Source: Pseudomonadota bacterium
Lineage (GTDB): Bacteria; Pseudomonadota; Alphaproteobacteria; Rhizobiales; Xanthobacteraceae
Reading direction: 5' to 3'
Length of the DNA stretch: 32,339 bases
Assembly (NCBI GenBank): GCA_023387695.1
Contig: JAEWHT010000285.1
Coordinates: 1 to 32,339, forward strand
In this document: one piece after another, positions 7,039-14,846 of the stretch
Layout of the letters: each line of letters opens with the position of its first letter
How positions within the stretch are numbered: position 1 is the first letter of the stretch
Translations under genes and position numbers: made by a program
The notes under the pieces: model-generated
What the model was told of the DNA's origin: nothing
The model's input: only the letters and a program-made list of their open reading frames with translations
The model's database searches: none

Positions 7039-8136
7039 CTAGGTATTGAACCGGAAATGCATCACGTCGCCGTCGGCGACGACGTATTCCTTGCCTTCGA
7101 GGCGCAGCTTGCCGGCATCGCGGGCGCCAGCTTCGCCGTTGAACGCGATGTAGTCGTCATAGGCGATGGTCTCGGCGCGGATAAAACCCTTCTCGAAATC
7201 GGTGTGGATCACACCGGCCGCGCCCGGCGCCTTGGTGCCGCGATAGATAGTCCAGGCACGTGCTTCCTTCGGACCCACCGTGAAATAGGTGATGAGGTCG
7301 AGCAGCGTGTAGCCGGCGCGGATCAGCCGATCGAGGCCGGCTTCTTCCAGACCCAGCGTCTCCAGGAAGTCGGCACGCTCGTCGCGCGAGATGGTGGCGA
7401 TCTCGGATTCGATCTTGGCGGAGATGACGACGGCGACGGCGCCTTCCTTGGCGGCCTGCTCCTCCACGGCTTTGGAGAACGAATTGCCGGTCGCAGCCGA
7501 GCCTTCCTCGACGTTGCAGACATAGAGCACAGGCTTGGACGACAGCAGGCCGAGCATGCCGAAGGCGCGCTCTTCTTCCGCCTTGCGCTCGACGAGACGC
7601 GCGGGCTTGCCGTCGCGCAGCAACACCAGCGTGCGGTTGACGAGGTCGAGCTGCTCCTTGGCGTCCTTGTCGTTGCCCTTGGCCTTTTTGGTGAGGTTGT
7701 CGACGCGCTTCTCGAGGCTGTCGAGGTCGGCGAGCATCAGCTCGGTCTCGATGGTCTCGATGTCGGCGAGCGGGGCGATCTTGCCCTCGACATGGGTGAT
7801 GTCGGAATCTTCAAAGCAACGCACGACATGCGCGATGGCATCGACCTCGCGGATGTTCGCCAGAAACTGGTTGCCGAGGCCTTCACCCTTGGAGGCGCCG
7901 CGCACGAGGCCGGCGATGTCGACGAAGGTCAGCCGTGTCGGAATGATCTGGCCTGATTTCGCGATCGCCGCAAGCTTGTCGAGCCTGGGATCAGGCACCG
8001 CGACCTCGCCGACATTCGGCTCGATGGTGCAGAACGGATAGTTCGCAGCCTGCGCCGCAGCCGTCTCGGTCAGCGCATTGAACAAGGTCGACTTGCCGAC
8101 ATTGGGCAATCCGACGATTCCGCATTTGAATCCCAC
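7039..8136 (-). CDS. ychF: Redox-regulated ATPase YchF (Obg-related)
   Basis: YchF is a universally conserved Obg-related P-loop NTPase that binds ATP rather than GTP and associates with ribosomes. At 365 residues it has the normal family length. Visible motifs: G1 GLPNVGKSTLFNALT near residues 9-23, G3 DIAGLVRGASKGEGLGNQFL near 70-90, and NVEE in place of the GTP-specifying NKxD, the known reason for ATP preference. The C-terminal TGS-like domain runs to the end (RAWTIYRGTKAPGAAGVIHTDFEKGF ... EYVVADGDVMHFRFN). The gene starts 5 nt after the pth stop codon and closes the rplY-pth-ychF group. Confidence 0.97.
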   Translation of the reverse strand: MGFKCGIVGLPNVGKSTLFNALTETAAAQAANYPFCTIEPNVGEVAVPDPRLDKLAAIAKSGQIIPTRLTFVDIAGLVRGASKGEGLGNQFLANIREVDAIAHVVRCFEDSDITHVEGKIAPLADIETIETELMLADLDSLEKRVDNLTKKAKGNDKDAKEQLDLVNRTLVLLRDGKPARLVERKAEEERAFGMLGLLSSKPVLYVCNVEEGSAATGNSFSKAVEEQAAKEGAVAVVISAKIESEIATISRDERADFLETLGLEEAGLDRLIRAGYTLLDLITYFTVGPKEARAWTIYRGTKAPGAAGVIHTDFEKGFIRAETIAYDDYIAFNGEAGARDAGKLRLEGKEYVVADGDVMHFRFNT

Positions 8137-8141
8137 GAGCG

Positions 8142-8747
8142 TTATTCCTTGCCGTTCTCGTCCTTGGTCAAAAATCCCTTCGCCTGCATCGCCAGATGCA
8201 CCCTGTTGGCGAAGGTCGCGTCCGTGCCCTTGGCGACCAGTGCCGCATGCTCGGCCACCGCGTCGCAGAGCGTCGTCACCCAGTCGTTGTCGGCTTTGGC
8301 GAAGTCCGACAGCACATGGCCGTGCACCAATTCCTTGACGCCGGGATGACCGATGCCGAGCCGCACCCGGCGGTACTCGTTGCCGATATGCGCCGAGATC
8401 GAGCGCAGACCGTTGTGGCCGGCGATGCCGCCGCCGATCTTCACCCGCACCTTGCCCGGCGGCAGTTCGAGCTCGTCGTGAAACACCGTGGTGTCTCCAG
8501 GCGCGATCTTGAAGAAGCTCGCTGCTTCCTGCACGGCGCGGCCAGAGTCGTTCATGAAGGTCGTCGGCTTAAGCAGGATTACGCGCTCAGTGCCAAGCGT
8601 GCCTTCCGAGGTCTCGCCCTGAAAGCGACGGCGCCACGGTGCGAAACCATGACGCCGCGCAATCTCGTCGACGGCCATGAAGCCGATATTGTGCCGGTTA
8701 CGTGCGTATTTCGCGCCGGGATTGCCGAGCCCAACAAAGAGTCGCAT
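8142..8747 (-). CDS. pth: Peptidyl-tRNA hydrolase
   Basis: Cytosolic esterase that releases tRNA from peptidyl-tRNAs dropped by stalled ribosomes. The 201-residue length is normal for Pth. Landmarks: LFVGLGNPGAKYARNRHNIGF at the N terminus with the catalytic His in RHN, the active-site segment KPTTFMNDSG with its Asn, and DELELPPGKVRVKIGGGIAGHNGLRSI with the conserved Asp and Asn. Start is the ATG at 8747, 61 bp after the rplY stop. Gene order rplY-pth-ychF is widespread in proteobacteria and supports co-transcription. Confidence 0.97.
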   Translation of the reverse strand: MRLFVGLGNPGAKYARNRHNIGFMAVDEIARRHGFAPWRRRFQGETSEGTLGTERVILLKPTTFMNDSGRAVQEAASFFKIAPGDTTVFHDELELPPGKVRVKIGGGIAGHNGLRSISAHIGNEYRRVRLGIGHPGVKELVHGHVLSDFAKADNDWVTTLCDAVAEHAALVAKGTDATFANRVHLAMQAKGFLTKDENGKE

Positions 8748-8808
8748 GACGCGGCGCGCCCCTCAGCCAGCACGCGATCTGAGATCGCGCGCCAGCTCTT
8801 CTGAAGGA

Positions 8809-9537
8809 TTACTTCTTCTTGTCGCCGCCAGCCGGAGCCTTGGCAGCAGCAGCGGGAGCCGCAGCACCTGCCGCCGGAGCAGCAGCACCTGCCGCCGGAG
8901 CAGCAGCGCCCGCAGCCGGAGCCGCACCACCAGCAGCAGCAGCAGCCGCAGCCTTCTGCTCTTCGGCGTAGCCGGACGGCGGCACGATGGTGACGAGCGT
9001 CGCGTCCGCACGGGTCAGCGCCTTCACGCCGGCCGGCAGCTTGACGTCGGACAGATGCAGCGAGTGACCGATTTCCAGCGCGCCGACATCGGCCTCGATG
9101 TACTGCGGAATGCTCTCGACACCGCATTCGAGCTCGATCGCGTGGGCGACGATGTTGACCGTACCGCCACGCTTCACGCCGGGCGAACCTTCCGCCTTCA
9201 CGACATGCAGCGGGACGCTGATGCGGATCGTGGCGCCTTCGCCGAGACGCATGAAGTCGACGTGGATCGGGAAGTCCTTGACCGGATCAAGATGGTAATC
9301 GCGCGGAATCACGCGGTGCTTCTTGCCGTCGAGTTCGACGTCGACCAGCGTGGTCAGGAACCGGCCGGCGAGGATGCGCTGGCGGAGTTCGCGATCATCC
9401 ACGGAGATCGGAAGCGGGGGCTGGTTGTTACCATAGATCACTCCGGGCACTCGCCCGGCGCGACGCTCTGCCCGGGCGGCCCCCTTGCCGCTCTTCGGAC
9501 GTGCGGTCGCCTTCAATTCCTTGACGGTCGTCGCCAT
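8809..9537 (-). CDS. rplY: 50S ribosomal protein L25/general stress protein Ctc
   Basis: L25 binds 5S rRNA in the large subunit; the long Ctc form has an N-terminal L25 domain and a C-terminal TL5/Ctc beta domain. At 242 residues this is the long form. The L25 domain is near residues 5-95 (ARAERRAGRVPGVIYGNN; IPRDYHLDPVKDFPIHVDFMRL), the Ctc domain near 100-190 (VKRGGTVNIVAHAIELECGVESIPQYIEADVGALEIGHSLHLSDVKLP). From about residue 194 the protein becomes an Ala/Pro/Gly low-complexity tail (AAPAAGA units) ending in basic GGDKKK; this is encoded by 21-bp tandem repeats. First gene of the rplY-pth-ychF group. Confidence 0.96.
   Translation of the reverse strand: MATTVKELKATARPKSGKGAARAERRAGRVPGVIYGNNQPPLPISVDDRELRQRILAGRFLTTLVDVELDGKKHRVIPRDYHLDPVKDFPIHVDFMRLGEGATIRISVPLHVVKAEGSPGVKRGGTVNIVAHAIELECGVESIPQYIEADVGALEIGHSLHLSDVKLPAGVKALTRADATLVTIVPPSGYAEEQKAAAAAAAGGAAPAAGAAAPAAGAAAPAAGAAAPAAAAKAPAGGDKKK
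8864..8926. repeat. 21-bp tandem repeat within rplY tail
   Basis: About three copies of a 21-bp unit begin at 8864, 8885 and 8906; the first two share GCACCTGCCGCCGGAGCA exactly and the third is diverged (GCGCCCGCAGCCGGAGC). Because 21 is a multiple of three, copy number changes would lengthen or shorten the Ala/Pro tail of L25 without a frameshift. Confidence 0.8.
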
Positions 9538-9566
9538 AGTCTAAGTCCTTGTTTTTGCAAAAGTTA

Positions 9567-9587
9567 ATGGGCCGCAGCGCGGCCCAT
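9567..9587 (-). promoter_or_regulatory. Hairpin in rplY leader
   Basis: ATGGGCCGC (9567-9575) and GCGGCCCAT (9579-9587) form a perfect 9-bp stem with a 3-nt loop about 30 nt upstream of the rplY start, inside its probable 5' leader. It could be an autoregulatory leader structure or a terminator of an upstream transcript; the downstream RNA lacks a clean U run. Role is inference. Confidence 0.45.
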
Positions 9588-9703
9588 GGCATCGTTCGCA
9601 GCAAGCCTCCAGGGGTGCGGGGGCCACGAACTGGCGGGCTTTTACCCGGAAGATGCGGAAATGACAAGGAGAATGGGCGGGCGGAGGAGACCGGATAATT
9701 CTT

Positions 9704-9786
9704 CGTAGCCCGGATGGAGCAAAGCGAAATCCGGGACAGTGTCGCTTGGAACACCCCGGATTGCGCTTTGCTCCATCCGGGCTACG
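9704..9786. repeat. Long near-perfect hairpin repeat
   Basis: Arms of 23 bp are exactly complementary: 9704-9726 begins CGTAGCCCGGATGGAGCAAA and 9764-9786 ends TTGCTCCATCCGGGCTACG. Pairing continues inward for about eight more bases (AATCCGGG with CCCGGATT) with little mismatch, leaving a loop near 9736-9753. It sits between the ubiK stop (9796) and the rplY upstream region and overlaps no gene. It looks like a REP/BIME-type dispersed element, possibly acting as terminator for ubiK. Confidence 0.85.
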
Positions 9787-9795
9787 GGACCGGCG

Positions 9796-10047
9796 TTACC
9801 CGCCGAGCTTGGCCTCCAGCGCCGCGATGCGCGCCTTCAGGGCCTCGTTCTCCTCGCGGGCCAGGCGGGCCATGTCCTTGACCGCCTCGAACTCCTCGCG
9901 CTTGACCAGGTCCATGTCGCGCAGGAACTTCTCCGCCTGCGTCCGCATCACGGTGTCGAACTCGCGCTTGACGCCCTGGGCCGCCCCGGCGGCGTCGTTC
10001 ATCATGCGGCCGATCTCGTCGAAAAACCGGTTGGTGGTCTGGGTCAT
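9796..10047 (-). CDS. ubiK: Ubiquinone biosynthesis accessory factor UbiK (BMFP family)
   Basis: Small accessory protein (83 aa) of the UbiK/YqiC family, formerly the BMFP/DUF526 family; in Escherichia coli it pairs with UbiJ to support the soluble ubiquinone-synthesis complex and interacts with lipid. The N-terminal half is an amphipathic helix (NRFFDEIGRMMNDAAGAAQGVKREFDTVM), the C-terminal half a coiled coil with heptads (EEFEAVKDMARLAREENEALKARIAALEAKL), exactly the family architecture. Start is the ATG at 10047 after GGAGACCG. It is divergent from the dienelactone hydrolase gene at 10230. Confidence 0.9.
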   Translation of the reverse strand: MTQTTNRFFDEIGRMMNDAAGAAQGVKREFDTVMRTQAEKFLRDMDLVKREEFEAVKDMARLAREENEALKARIAALEAKLGG

Positions 10048-10086
10048 GTCGGTCTCCTGATCGGTCTTTTGGCCGCCTCGATAAAG

Positions 10087-10104
10087 TTTGCGCGAACGCG
10101 CAAA
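10087..10104. promoter_or_regulatory. Perfect 18-bp palindrome between divergent genes
   Basis: TTTGCGCGAACGCGCAAA reads TTTGCGCG, AA, CGCGCAAA: 8-bp arms around a 2-bp centre. It lies 40 bp upstream of ubiK and about 126 bp upstream of the dienelactone hydrolase start, so it could be an operator for a dimeric regulator of either gene. As RNA it would also fold, so a leader hairpin is the alternative. Confidence 0.45.
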
Positions 10105-10229
10105 AAGACAATGGCAATCCGCGGAGGCCTGTTCAAGGGCCGCGGGGCGGTATCCTTGTCATGCCCCGGTTTCCTTGCAATCGTATTCAACGTCCCTGCA
10201 TAACAAGAATCACAAGGCGGAACGCAGAT

Positions 10230-10961
10230 ATGATCGAGCAGCAGATCGCAATTCCCACCAAGGACGGCCACACCGCGACCTTCATCGTCCATCCCGAGCG
10301 CGGCGGACCGTTCCCGGTCATCCTGTTCTACATGGACGCGCCGGCGATCCGCGAAGAGCTGCGCGACATGGCGCGACGGCTCGCGACGTCGGGCTACTAC
10401 GTGATGCTGCCGAACCTCTATTACCGCTCCGGCGTCATGGAGATCGGCGCGCTGCCGGCCGATCCTAATTCGCCGGAGCGCAAGCGGATGTTCCAGCTCA
10501 TGGCCTCGCTCAACATTCCCATGATCATGGACGATACGCGCGCTCTGCTCACCTATGCCGAGGGCCAGACGGCTGCGAATACAAAAATCATCGGCACCGT
10601 CGGCTACTGCATGAGCGGCCGCTACGCCGTCAACGCCGCCACGCATTTCGCCGACCGCGTCAAGGCTGCCGCCTCGATTTACGGAACGCATCTGGCAACC
10701 GATGAAGACAACAGTCCGCATCTCGCAGCCAGCAAAACCAAGGCCGAACTGTATTTTGCCTGTGCCGAGAGCGACATCTACGCGCCGCCGGAGGTGATTG
10801 CGAAAGTGGCTGAGAGCATGACGGGCGCCAAGGCCGAGGTCGAGATCTATCCCGGCACACACCACGGCTTCGCCTTCCCCAAGCGTCCGGTCTATGACCG
10901 CGACGCTGCCGAGCGGCATTGGGAGCGTTTGCTGGCGCTCTATCGCCGCAATCTCGTCTAG
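10230..10961 (+). CDS. Dienelactone hydrolase family protein (243 aa)
   Basis: Alpha/beta-hydrolase of the dienelactone hydrolase family, whose founding members open the lactone ring of dienelactones in aromatic degradation; the actual substrate here is unknown. The nucleophile elbow is GYCMSGRY with Cys127, followed by Asp182 in ESDIYAPPE and His in YPGTHHGF (211-212), giving the Cys-Asp-His triad typical of the family. Length and ending (YDRDAAERHWERLLALYRRNL) are standard. The start at 10230 is preceded by AAGGCGGAACGCA; the frame stays open upstream to 10161 but with no better site. lgt follows 14 bp downstream. Confidence 0.92.
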   Translation: MIEQQIAIPTKDGHTATFIVHPERGGPFPVILFYMDAPAIREELRDMARRLATSGYYVMLPNLYYRSGVMEIGALPADPNSPERKRMFQLMASLNIPMIMDDTRALLTYAEGQTAANTKIIGTVGYCMSGRYAVNAATHFADRVKAAASIYGTHLATDEDNSPHLAASKTKAELYFACAESDIYAPPEVIAKVAESMTGAKAEVEIYPGTHHGFAFPKRPVYDRDAAERHWERLLALYRRNLV

Positions 10962-10975
10962 ACATAGAAGGCGCG

Positions 10976-11821
10976 ATGCCCTTTCTGCTCATCGACTTCC
11001 CGTCCTTCGACCCGACCGCAGTCGCGATCGGGCCGTTCGCGATCCGCTGGTATGCGCTCGCCTATATCGGCGGCATCGTCATCGGCTGGCTCTATGCACG
11101 CTCGCTGCTCAAGACCGAGCGCCTGTGGAGCGGACCCGCGCCGATGTCGCTGGTTCAGATCGACGACTTCATTCTCTGGGTCACGCTCGGCATCATCCTC
11201 GGCGGCCGCACCGGCTACGTGCTGTTCTACAATTTGCCCTTCTTCATCGAGCATCCCGCCGCCATGTTCAAATTGTGGGAGGGCGGCATGTCCTTCCATG
11301 GCGGCTTCCTCGGCTGCGTCATCGCGGTGATGTGGTTTGCCTGGCGCAACGGCATCTCGATCCTGTCGCTCGGCGACATCACCACCGCAGTTGCCCCGAT
11401 CGGCCTGCTGCTCGGGCGCATTGCCAATTTCATCAACGGCGAATTGTGGGGCCGCGCCACCGATGCGAGCCTGCCCTGGGCGATGATCTTCCCCCGCGAT
11501 CCCTCGCATCTGCCGCGTCATCCAAGCCAGCTCTACGAAGCCGGCATGGAGGGCATTCTGCTGTTCACAGTGCTCGCGATCATGATCCGCCTCGGCGCGC
11601 TCAAGCGCCCCGGCATGATCCTCGGCGCCTTCATCCTGATCTATGGGCTGACGCGCATCGCCGGCGAGCATTTTCGCGAACCGGACGAGCAGCTCGGCTT
11701 CCTCTGGGGCGGATTAACCATGGGCATGCTGCTGTCCATCCCGATGCTTATCGTTGGCGTTATACTTATTGTATGGGCTGTCAGGCGCGGCGCGCCGAAG
11801 CCCACTGAAGCCGTTCATTAA
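10976..11821 (+). CDS. lgt: Prolipoprotein diacylglyceryl transferase
   Basis: Inner-membrane enzyme that moves diacylglycerol from phosphatidylglycerol to the lipobox cysteine of prolipoproteins, the first step of lipoprotein maturation. At 281 residues it has usual length with about seven membrane helices. Conserved landmarks are present in order: AIRWYALAYIGGIVIGW, GGRTGYVLFYN, GGMSFHGGFLG with the essential His, the Lgt signature GRIANFINGELWGR, HPSQLYEAGMEG, and the late REPDEQLGFLWGG segment. Start at 10976 is preceded by GAAGG. It is the first of three tightly spaced plus genes with the methyltransferase and pgeF. Confidence 0.97.
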   Translation: MPFLLIDFPSFDPTAVAIGPFAIRWYALAYIGGIVIGWLYARSLLKTERLWSGPAPMSLVQIDDFILWVTLGIILGGRTGYVLFYNLPFFIEHPAAMFKLWEGGMSFHGGFLGCVIAVMWFAWRNGISILSLGDITTAVAPIGLLLGRIANFINGELWGRATDASLPWAMIFPRDPSHLPRHPSQLYEAGMEGILLFTVLAIMIRLGALKRPGMILGAFILIYGLTRIAGEHFREPDEQLGFLWGGLTMGMLLSIPMLIVGVILIVWAVRRGAPKPTEAVH

Positions 11822-11842
11822 TTCATTTCGAGAAGACAGCTC

Positions 11843-12958
11843 GTGACCGACCAGCCACTGCTCAACGAGATCAAGGCGCTGATCAAATCCTCAGGCCCCA
11901 TGCCGGTCTGGCGATACATGGAATTGTGCCTGATGCATCCGCGCTACGGCTATTACGTCTCGCGCGATCCGTTGGGACGTGAAGGCGATTTCACCACCGC
12001 GCCCGAGGTCAGCCAGATGTTCGGCGAGCTCCTGGGATTGTGGACCGCCTCGGTCTGGAAGCAGATGGGCTCGCCGCAATCCCTGCGGCTGATCGAGATC
12101 GGCCCCGGCCGCGGCACCATGATGGCCGACGCGCTGCGCGCGCTTCGCGTGCTGCCACCGCTCTACCAGGCCCTTCAGATCCATCTGGTCGAGGTCAATC
12201 CGGTGTTGCGCGAGCGGCAGAGCGCGACGCTGTCGGGCGTCCGCAACATCTCCTGGCACGACAGCATCGACGACGTGCCGGAAGGCCCGAGCGTCATCCT
12301 CGCCAACGAATATTTCGACGTGCTGCCGATCCACCAGATGGTGAAGCGCGAGGATGGCTGGCACGAGCGCGTGGTCGACGTCGATGCCAACGGCAAGCTT
12401 CAGTTTGGCGCGGCATCCGAACCGACACCGCGCTTCGACGTGCTGCTGCCGCCGCTGGTTCGCGCTGCGCCCGTTGGCGCGGTGTTCGAGTGGCGGCCCG
12501 ATACGGAGATCATGAAGCTCGCCACGCGCGTGCGCGACCAGGACGGCGCGGCGCTGATCATCGATTACGGCCATCTGCGCAGCGATGCCGGCGATACCTT
12601 CCAGGCCATCGCGCGCCATAGCTTCACCGATCCCTTGAAGGCGCCGGGCCAGGCCGACGTCACCGCCCATGTCGACTTCCAGGCACTCGCGCGCGCGTCG
12701 GAGGATGTCGGCGCTCGCGTGCACGGGCCGGTGACGCAAGGTGATTTTCTCAAGCGCGTTGGCATCGACACCCGAGCGGCTGCATTGATGCAGAAGGCGA
12801 CGCCGGAAGTCGCCAAGGATATTTCCGTGGCTCTGAAGCGGCTGACGGACACCGGGCGCAGCGGCATGGGTTCGATGTTCAAGGTGCTCGCCATCTCCGA
12901 GCCGCGGCTGACAGGCATTGCAGGCCTCAGCGATCTCGAACAGTCCGGAGGCAATTGA
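11843..12958 (+). CDS. SAM-dependent methyltransferase, MidA/NDUFAF7 family (DUF185)
   Basis: Class I methyltransferase of the MidA/NDUFAF7 family; the mitochondrial homologue methylates an arginine of a complex I subunit, so a complex I assembly role here is plausible but inferred. Starts with GTG at 11843, with AGAAGACAG upstream. Features: N-terminal PMPVWRYMELCLMHPRYGYYVSRDPLG and GDFTTAPEVSQMFGELLGLW (family signature), SAM-binding loop LIEIGPGRGTMMADALRAL, acidic LVEVNP, and ILANEYFDVLPIHQ. Length of 371 residues is normal. The stop overlaps the next start (TGATG), so it is translationally coupled to pgeF, a pairing common in alphaproteobacteria together with lgt. Confidence 0.94.
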   Translation: MTDQPLLNEIKALIKSSGPMPVWRYMELCLMHPRYGYYVSRDPLGREGDFTTAPEVSQMFGELLGLWTASVWKQMGSPQSLRLIEIGPGRGTMMADALRALRVLPPLYQALQIHLVEVNPVLRERQSATLSGVRNISWHDSIDDVPEGPSVILANEYFDVLPIHQMVKREDGWHERVVDVDANGKLQFGAASEPTPRFDVLLPPLVRAAPVGAVFEWRPDTEIMKLATRVRDQDGAALIIDYGHLRSDAGDTFQAIARHSFTDPLKAPGQADVTAHVDFQALARASEDVGARVHGPVTQGDFLKRVGIDTRAAALMQKATPEVAKDISVALKRLTDTGRSGMGSMFKVLAISEPRLTGIAGLSDLEQSGGN

Positions 12959-13725
12959 TGACCGTCACCTCGTCGCTGCTGTCGGCTGTACCTGGCCTTC
13001 GCCATTCATTCTTCACGCGTGAAGGCGGCGTCTCCAACGGCATCTATGCCGCATTGAACGGCGGGCTTGGATCCAACGACGATCAGTCCCTCGTTGCGGA
13101 GAACCGCCGCCGCATGGCCGAGCATGTCGGCGTTGCGCCGGAGCACTTCATCAGCCTGCACCAGATCCATTCGCCAGACGTTCTTGTCGCCGACGCCGCC
13201 TGGCCGAGCGGTCCGCGACCGAAGGGCGATGCGCTGGTGACCAAGACGCCCGGCATCGCGCTCGGCGTTTCCACCGCCGATTGCGGCCCGGTGCTGTTCG
13301 TCGATCCCAACGCAGGCGTGATCGGTGGCGCACATGCCGGCTGGAAGGGCGCGCTGACCGGCGTGCTGGAGTCGACGATATCAGCGATGGAAAAGCTCGG
13401 CGCCGCACGCAGCGGCATCATCGCTGCGATCGGTCCCTTGATCCGGCAGGACAGCTACGAGGTCGGCAACGAATTCGTCGCGCGCTTCATCGAAGCGGAT
13501 GCTGAAAACGCTGTGTTCTTCATCCCGTCGGTCCGCGAGGGACATGCGATGTTCGACCTCGCCGGCTTCATCCGCAAGCGGTTGGAAGCCGCCGGCATTT
13601 TGATGATCGACGATCTCGGTCTGGACACTTACGCCGACGAACGCTTCTTCAGCTATCGCCGCTCGGTCCATCGCAAGGAGCCGGATTACGGCCGCCACGT
13701 CCACGCGATCGCGCTGGAAGGGTGA
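12958..13725 (+). CDS. pgeF: Peptidoglycan editing factor PgeF (multicopper-oxidase-like YfiH family)
   Basis: Purine-nucleoside/laccase-domain family protein; in Escherichia coli PgeF removes mis-incorporated L-Ser-containing peptidoglycan precursors. 255 residues, normal length. Metal-binding landmarks are all present: HQIHSPDVLVAD with the first His, STADCGPVLF with the Cys, and GGAHAGWKGALTGVLE with the second His. Also RQDSYEVG and the C-terminal DTYADERFFSYRRSVHRKEPDYGR. The ATG overlaps the methyltransferase stop; a TTG one codon upstream is less likely. Last gene of the lgt cluster; the downstream gap is filled by a hairpin repeat. Confidence 0.95.
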   Translation: MTVTSSLLSAVPGLRHSFFTREGGVSNGIYAALNGGLGSNDDQSLVAENRRRMAEHVGVAPEHFISLHQIHSPDVLVADAAWPSGPRPKGDALVTKTPGIALGVSTADCGPVLFVDPNAGVIGGAHAGWKGALTGVLESTISAMEKLGAARSGIIAAIGPLIRQDSYEVGNEFVARFIEADAENAVFFIPSVREGHAMFDLAGFIRKRLEAAGILMIDDLGLDTYADERFFSYRRSVHRKEPDYGRHVHAIALEG

Positions 13726-13733
13726 GGGTTTCT

Positions 13734-13867
13734 TGCCCCGGACGCTGCGCAGCACGCAGTGATGCGCTGCAGAGCCGGGGCCCACGTCTCCGCGACTTCG
13801 ATCTCCTCGGCTTTGTGGGTCCCGGCTCTGCGCAGCAGCGCTACGCGCCGCAGCGCGTCCGGGACAC
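13734..13867. repeat. Dispersed inverted repeat, family A copy 2
   Basis: Shares wording and architecture with 6905-7029: outer ends TGCCCCGGACGCTGCGCAGC and GCAGCGCGTCCGGGACAC are complementary, and inner CAGAGCCGGGGCCCA pairs with TGGGTCCCGGCTCTG. It fills the first part of the 306-bp gap after pgeF. The remainder of the gap (13868-14031) shows no gene; it becomes more A+T-rich near 14000-14020, where the next promoter probably lies. Confidence 0.8.
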
Positions 13868-14031
13868 AGCTTCCGTGTACTCAGATTCAAATGTTCGCGC
13901 TGGAAGGGTGAACACACCGGCAACGTCGTTTCATTCCGGGGCGATGCAGCAAACTTCGCGCCCGCAATGCACCGGAGCTGTGGCTCCCCTGCCCTAGACC
14001 TTAATCGATTTTAACGATATCGCTGCCCTTA

Positions 14032-14652
14032 ATGAGGGAAGCGTCATCCATCTTGCGCCGCGCAGGTTCGCGCGTGCTGGCGGCCATGCTGCTGGCAGCA
14101 GCGACCGTGCTGGCCGGCTGCGCCGGTGGCGGCGGTAATGCCGCCAACTCCTACGCGATGGCGACGCCGAGTGCTGGCTCCGGGGCGACCGTCGCCTTCG
14201 AATCGATCGACGGCCCGCCGCCCCAGGTGTTCGACCGCATGGTCGGCATCCTCGACAGCGAATCCAAGCTCCGCAGCCTGTCGGTCGTCTCCCGCGAAGG
14301 GACGGCTGCCTACCGCGTGCGCAGCTACCTCTCCGCCCAAGTGGTGCGCGGCAAGACCATGATTGCCTGGGTTTGGGACGTCTACGATGCCAACCAGCAG
14401 CGGGCGCTGCGCCTCTCTGGCGAGGAACCGACTGCGGTCAAAGGCGGCCGTGATCCCTGGGCTGCGGCTGACGATTTGGTGCTGCGGAAGATCGCCCAGG
14501 CCGGATTCAGCGGACTTTCCAACATGATCAACGGAACGCCGGATGCGCCGGGCGCGGTTCCCGGCCTCCGCGGCCCCGCGGTGGCGAGCGTGACGCCAGA
14601 AGCTCCGGCGCCGGAGATGCCGGCCTCGGCGCTCGGCTATGCCCAGCAATAA
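14032..14652 (+). CDS. Putative lipoprotein (206 aa)
   Basis: Unrecognised lipoprotein. The N terminus has basic residues (SILRRAGSR), a hydrophobic core (VLAAMLLAAATV) and the lipobox LAGC with Cys30, followed by a Gly-rich linker (AGGGGNAAN). The folded part covers about residues 45-165 (GATVAFESIDGPPPQVFDRMVGILDSESKLRSLSVV; YRVRSYLSAQVVRGKTMIAWVWDVYD; QQRALRLSGEEPTA), a pattern suggesting a periplasmic mixed alpha/beta domain, with a Pro/Ala-rich tail. No clear ribosome binding site precedes 14032, so the true start could lie a few codons downstream. Lgt encoded nearby would process it like any lipoprotein; no specific link implied. Confidence 0.82.
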   Translation: MREASSILRRAGSRVLAAMLLAAATVLAGCAGGGGNAANSYAMATPSAGSGATVAFESIDGPPPQVFDRMVGILDSESKLRSLSVVSREGTAAYRVRSYLSAQVVRGKTMIAWVWDVYDANQQRALRLSGEEPTAVKGGRDPWAAADDLVLRKIAQAGFSGLSNMINGTPDAPGAVPGLRGPAVASVTPEAPAPEMPASALGYAQQ

Positions 14653-14846
14653 CCACCGCTAAACCACGGGCCCAGTTACCAGCCAAGCCGTTGGCCCGAC
14701 TCAGGATTTTCAGAGGGAAAACGTAGCATCCCGGGTTGCCATTGCGGCCCCCGGCCTGATATTTCCTCGCCCGTCGTAACCGTGCTGTCAGTGGGTATTT
14801 TCTGATGTTGAACGTCGTATCCAGCAAAGCGCGGGAGGAAGCGTCC

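Noticed and set aside
6430..7956. 508-codon plus-strand open frame over the DUF4282 gene, repeat and ychF
   Set aside because: Shadow of ychF, fused through a dispersed repeat; the protein looks like out-of-frame translation.
14001..14014. TTAA-N6-TTAA near the lipoprotein gene as a CtrA site
   Set aside because: Spacing is 6 rather than 7 and it lies only 18 bp before the start codon.
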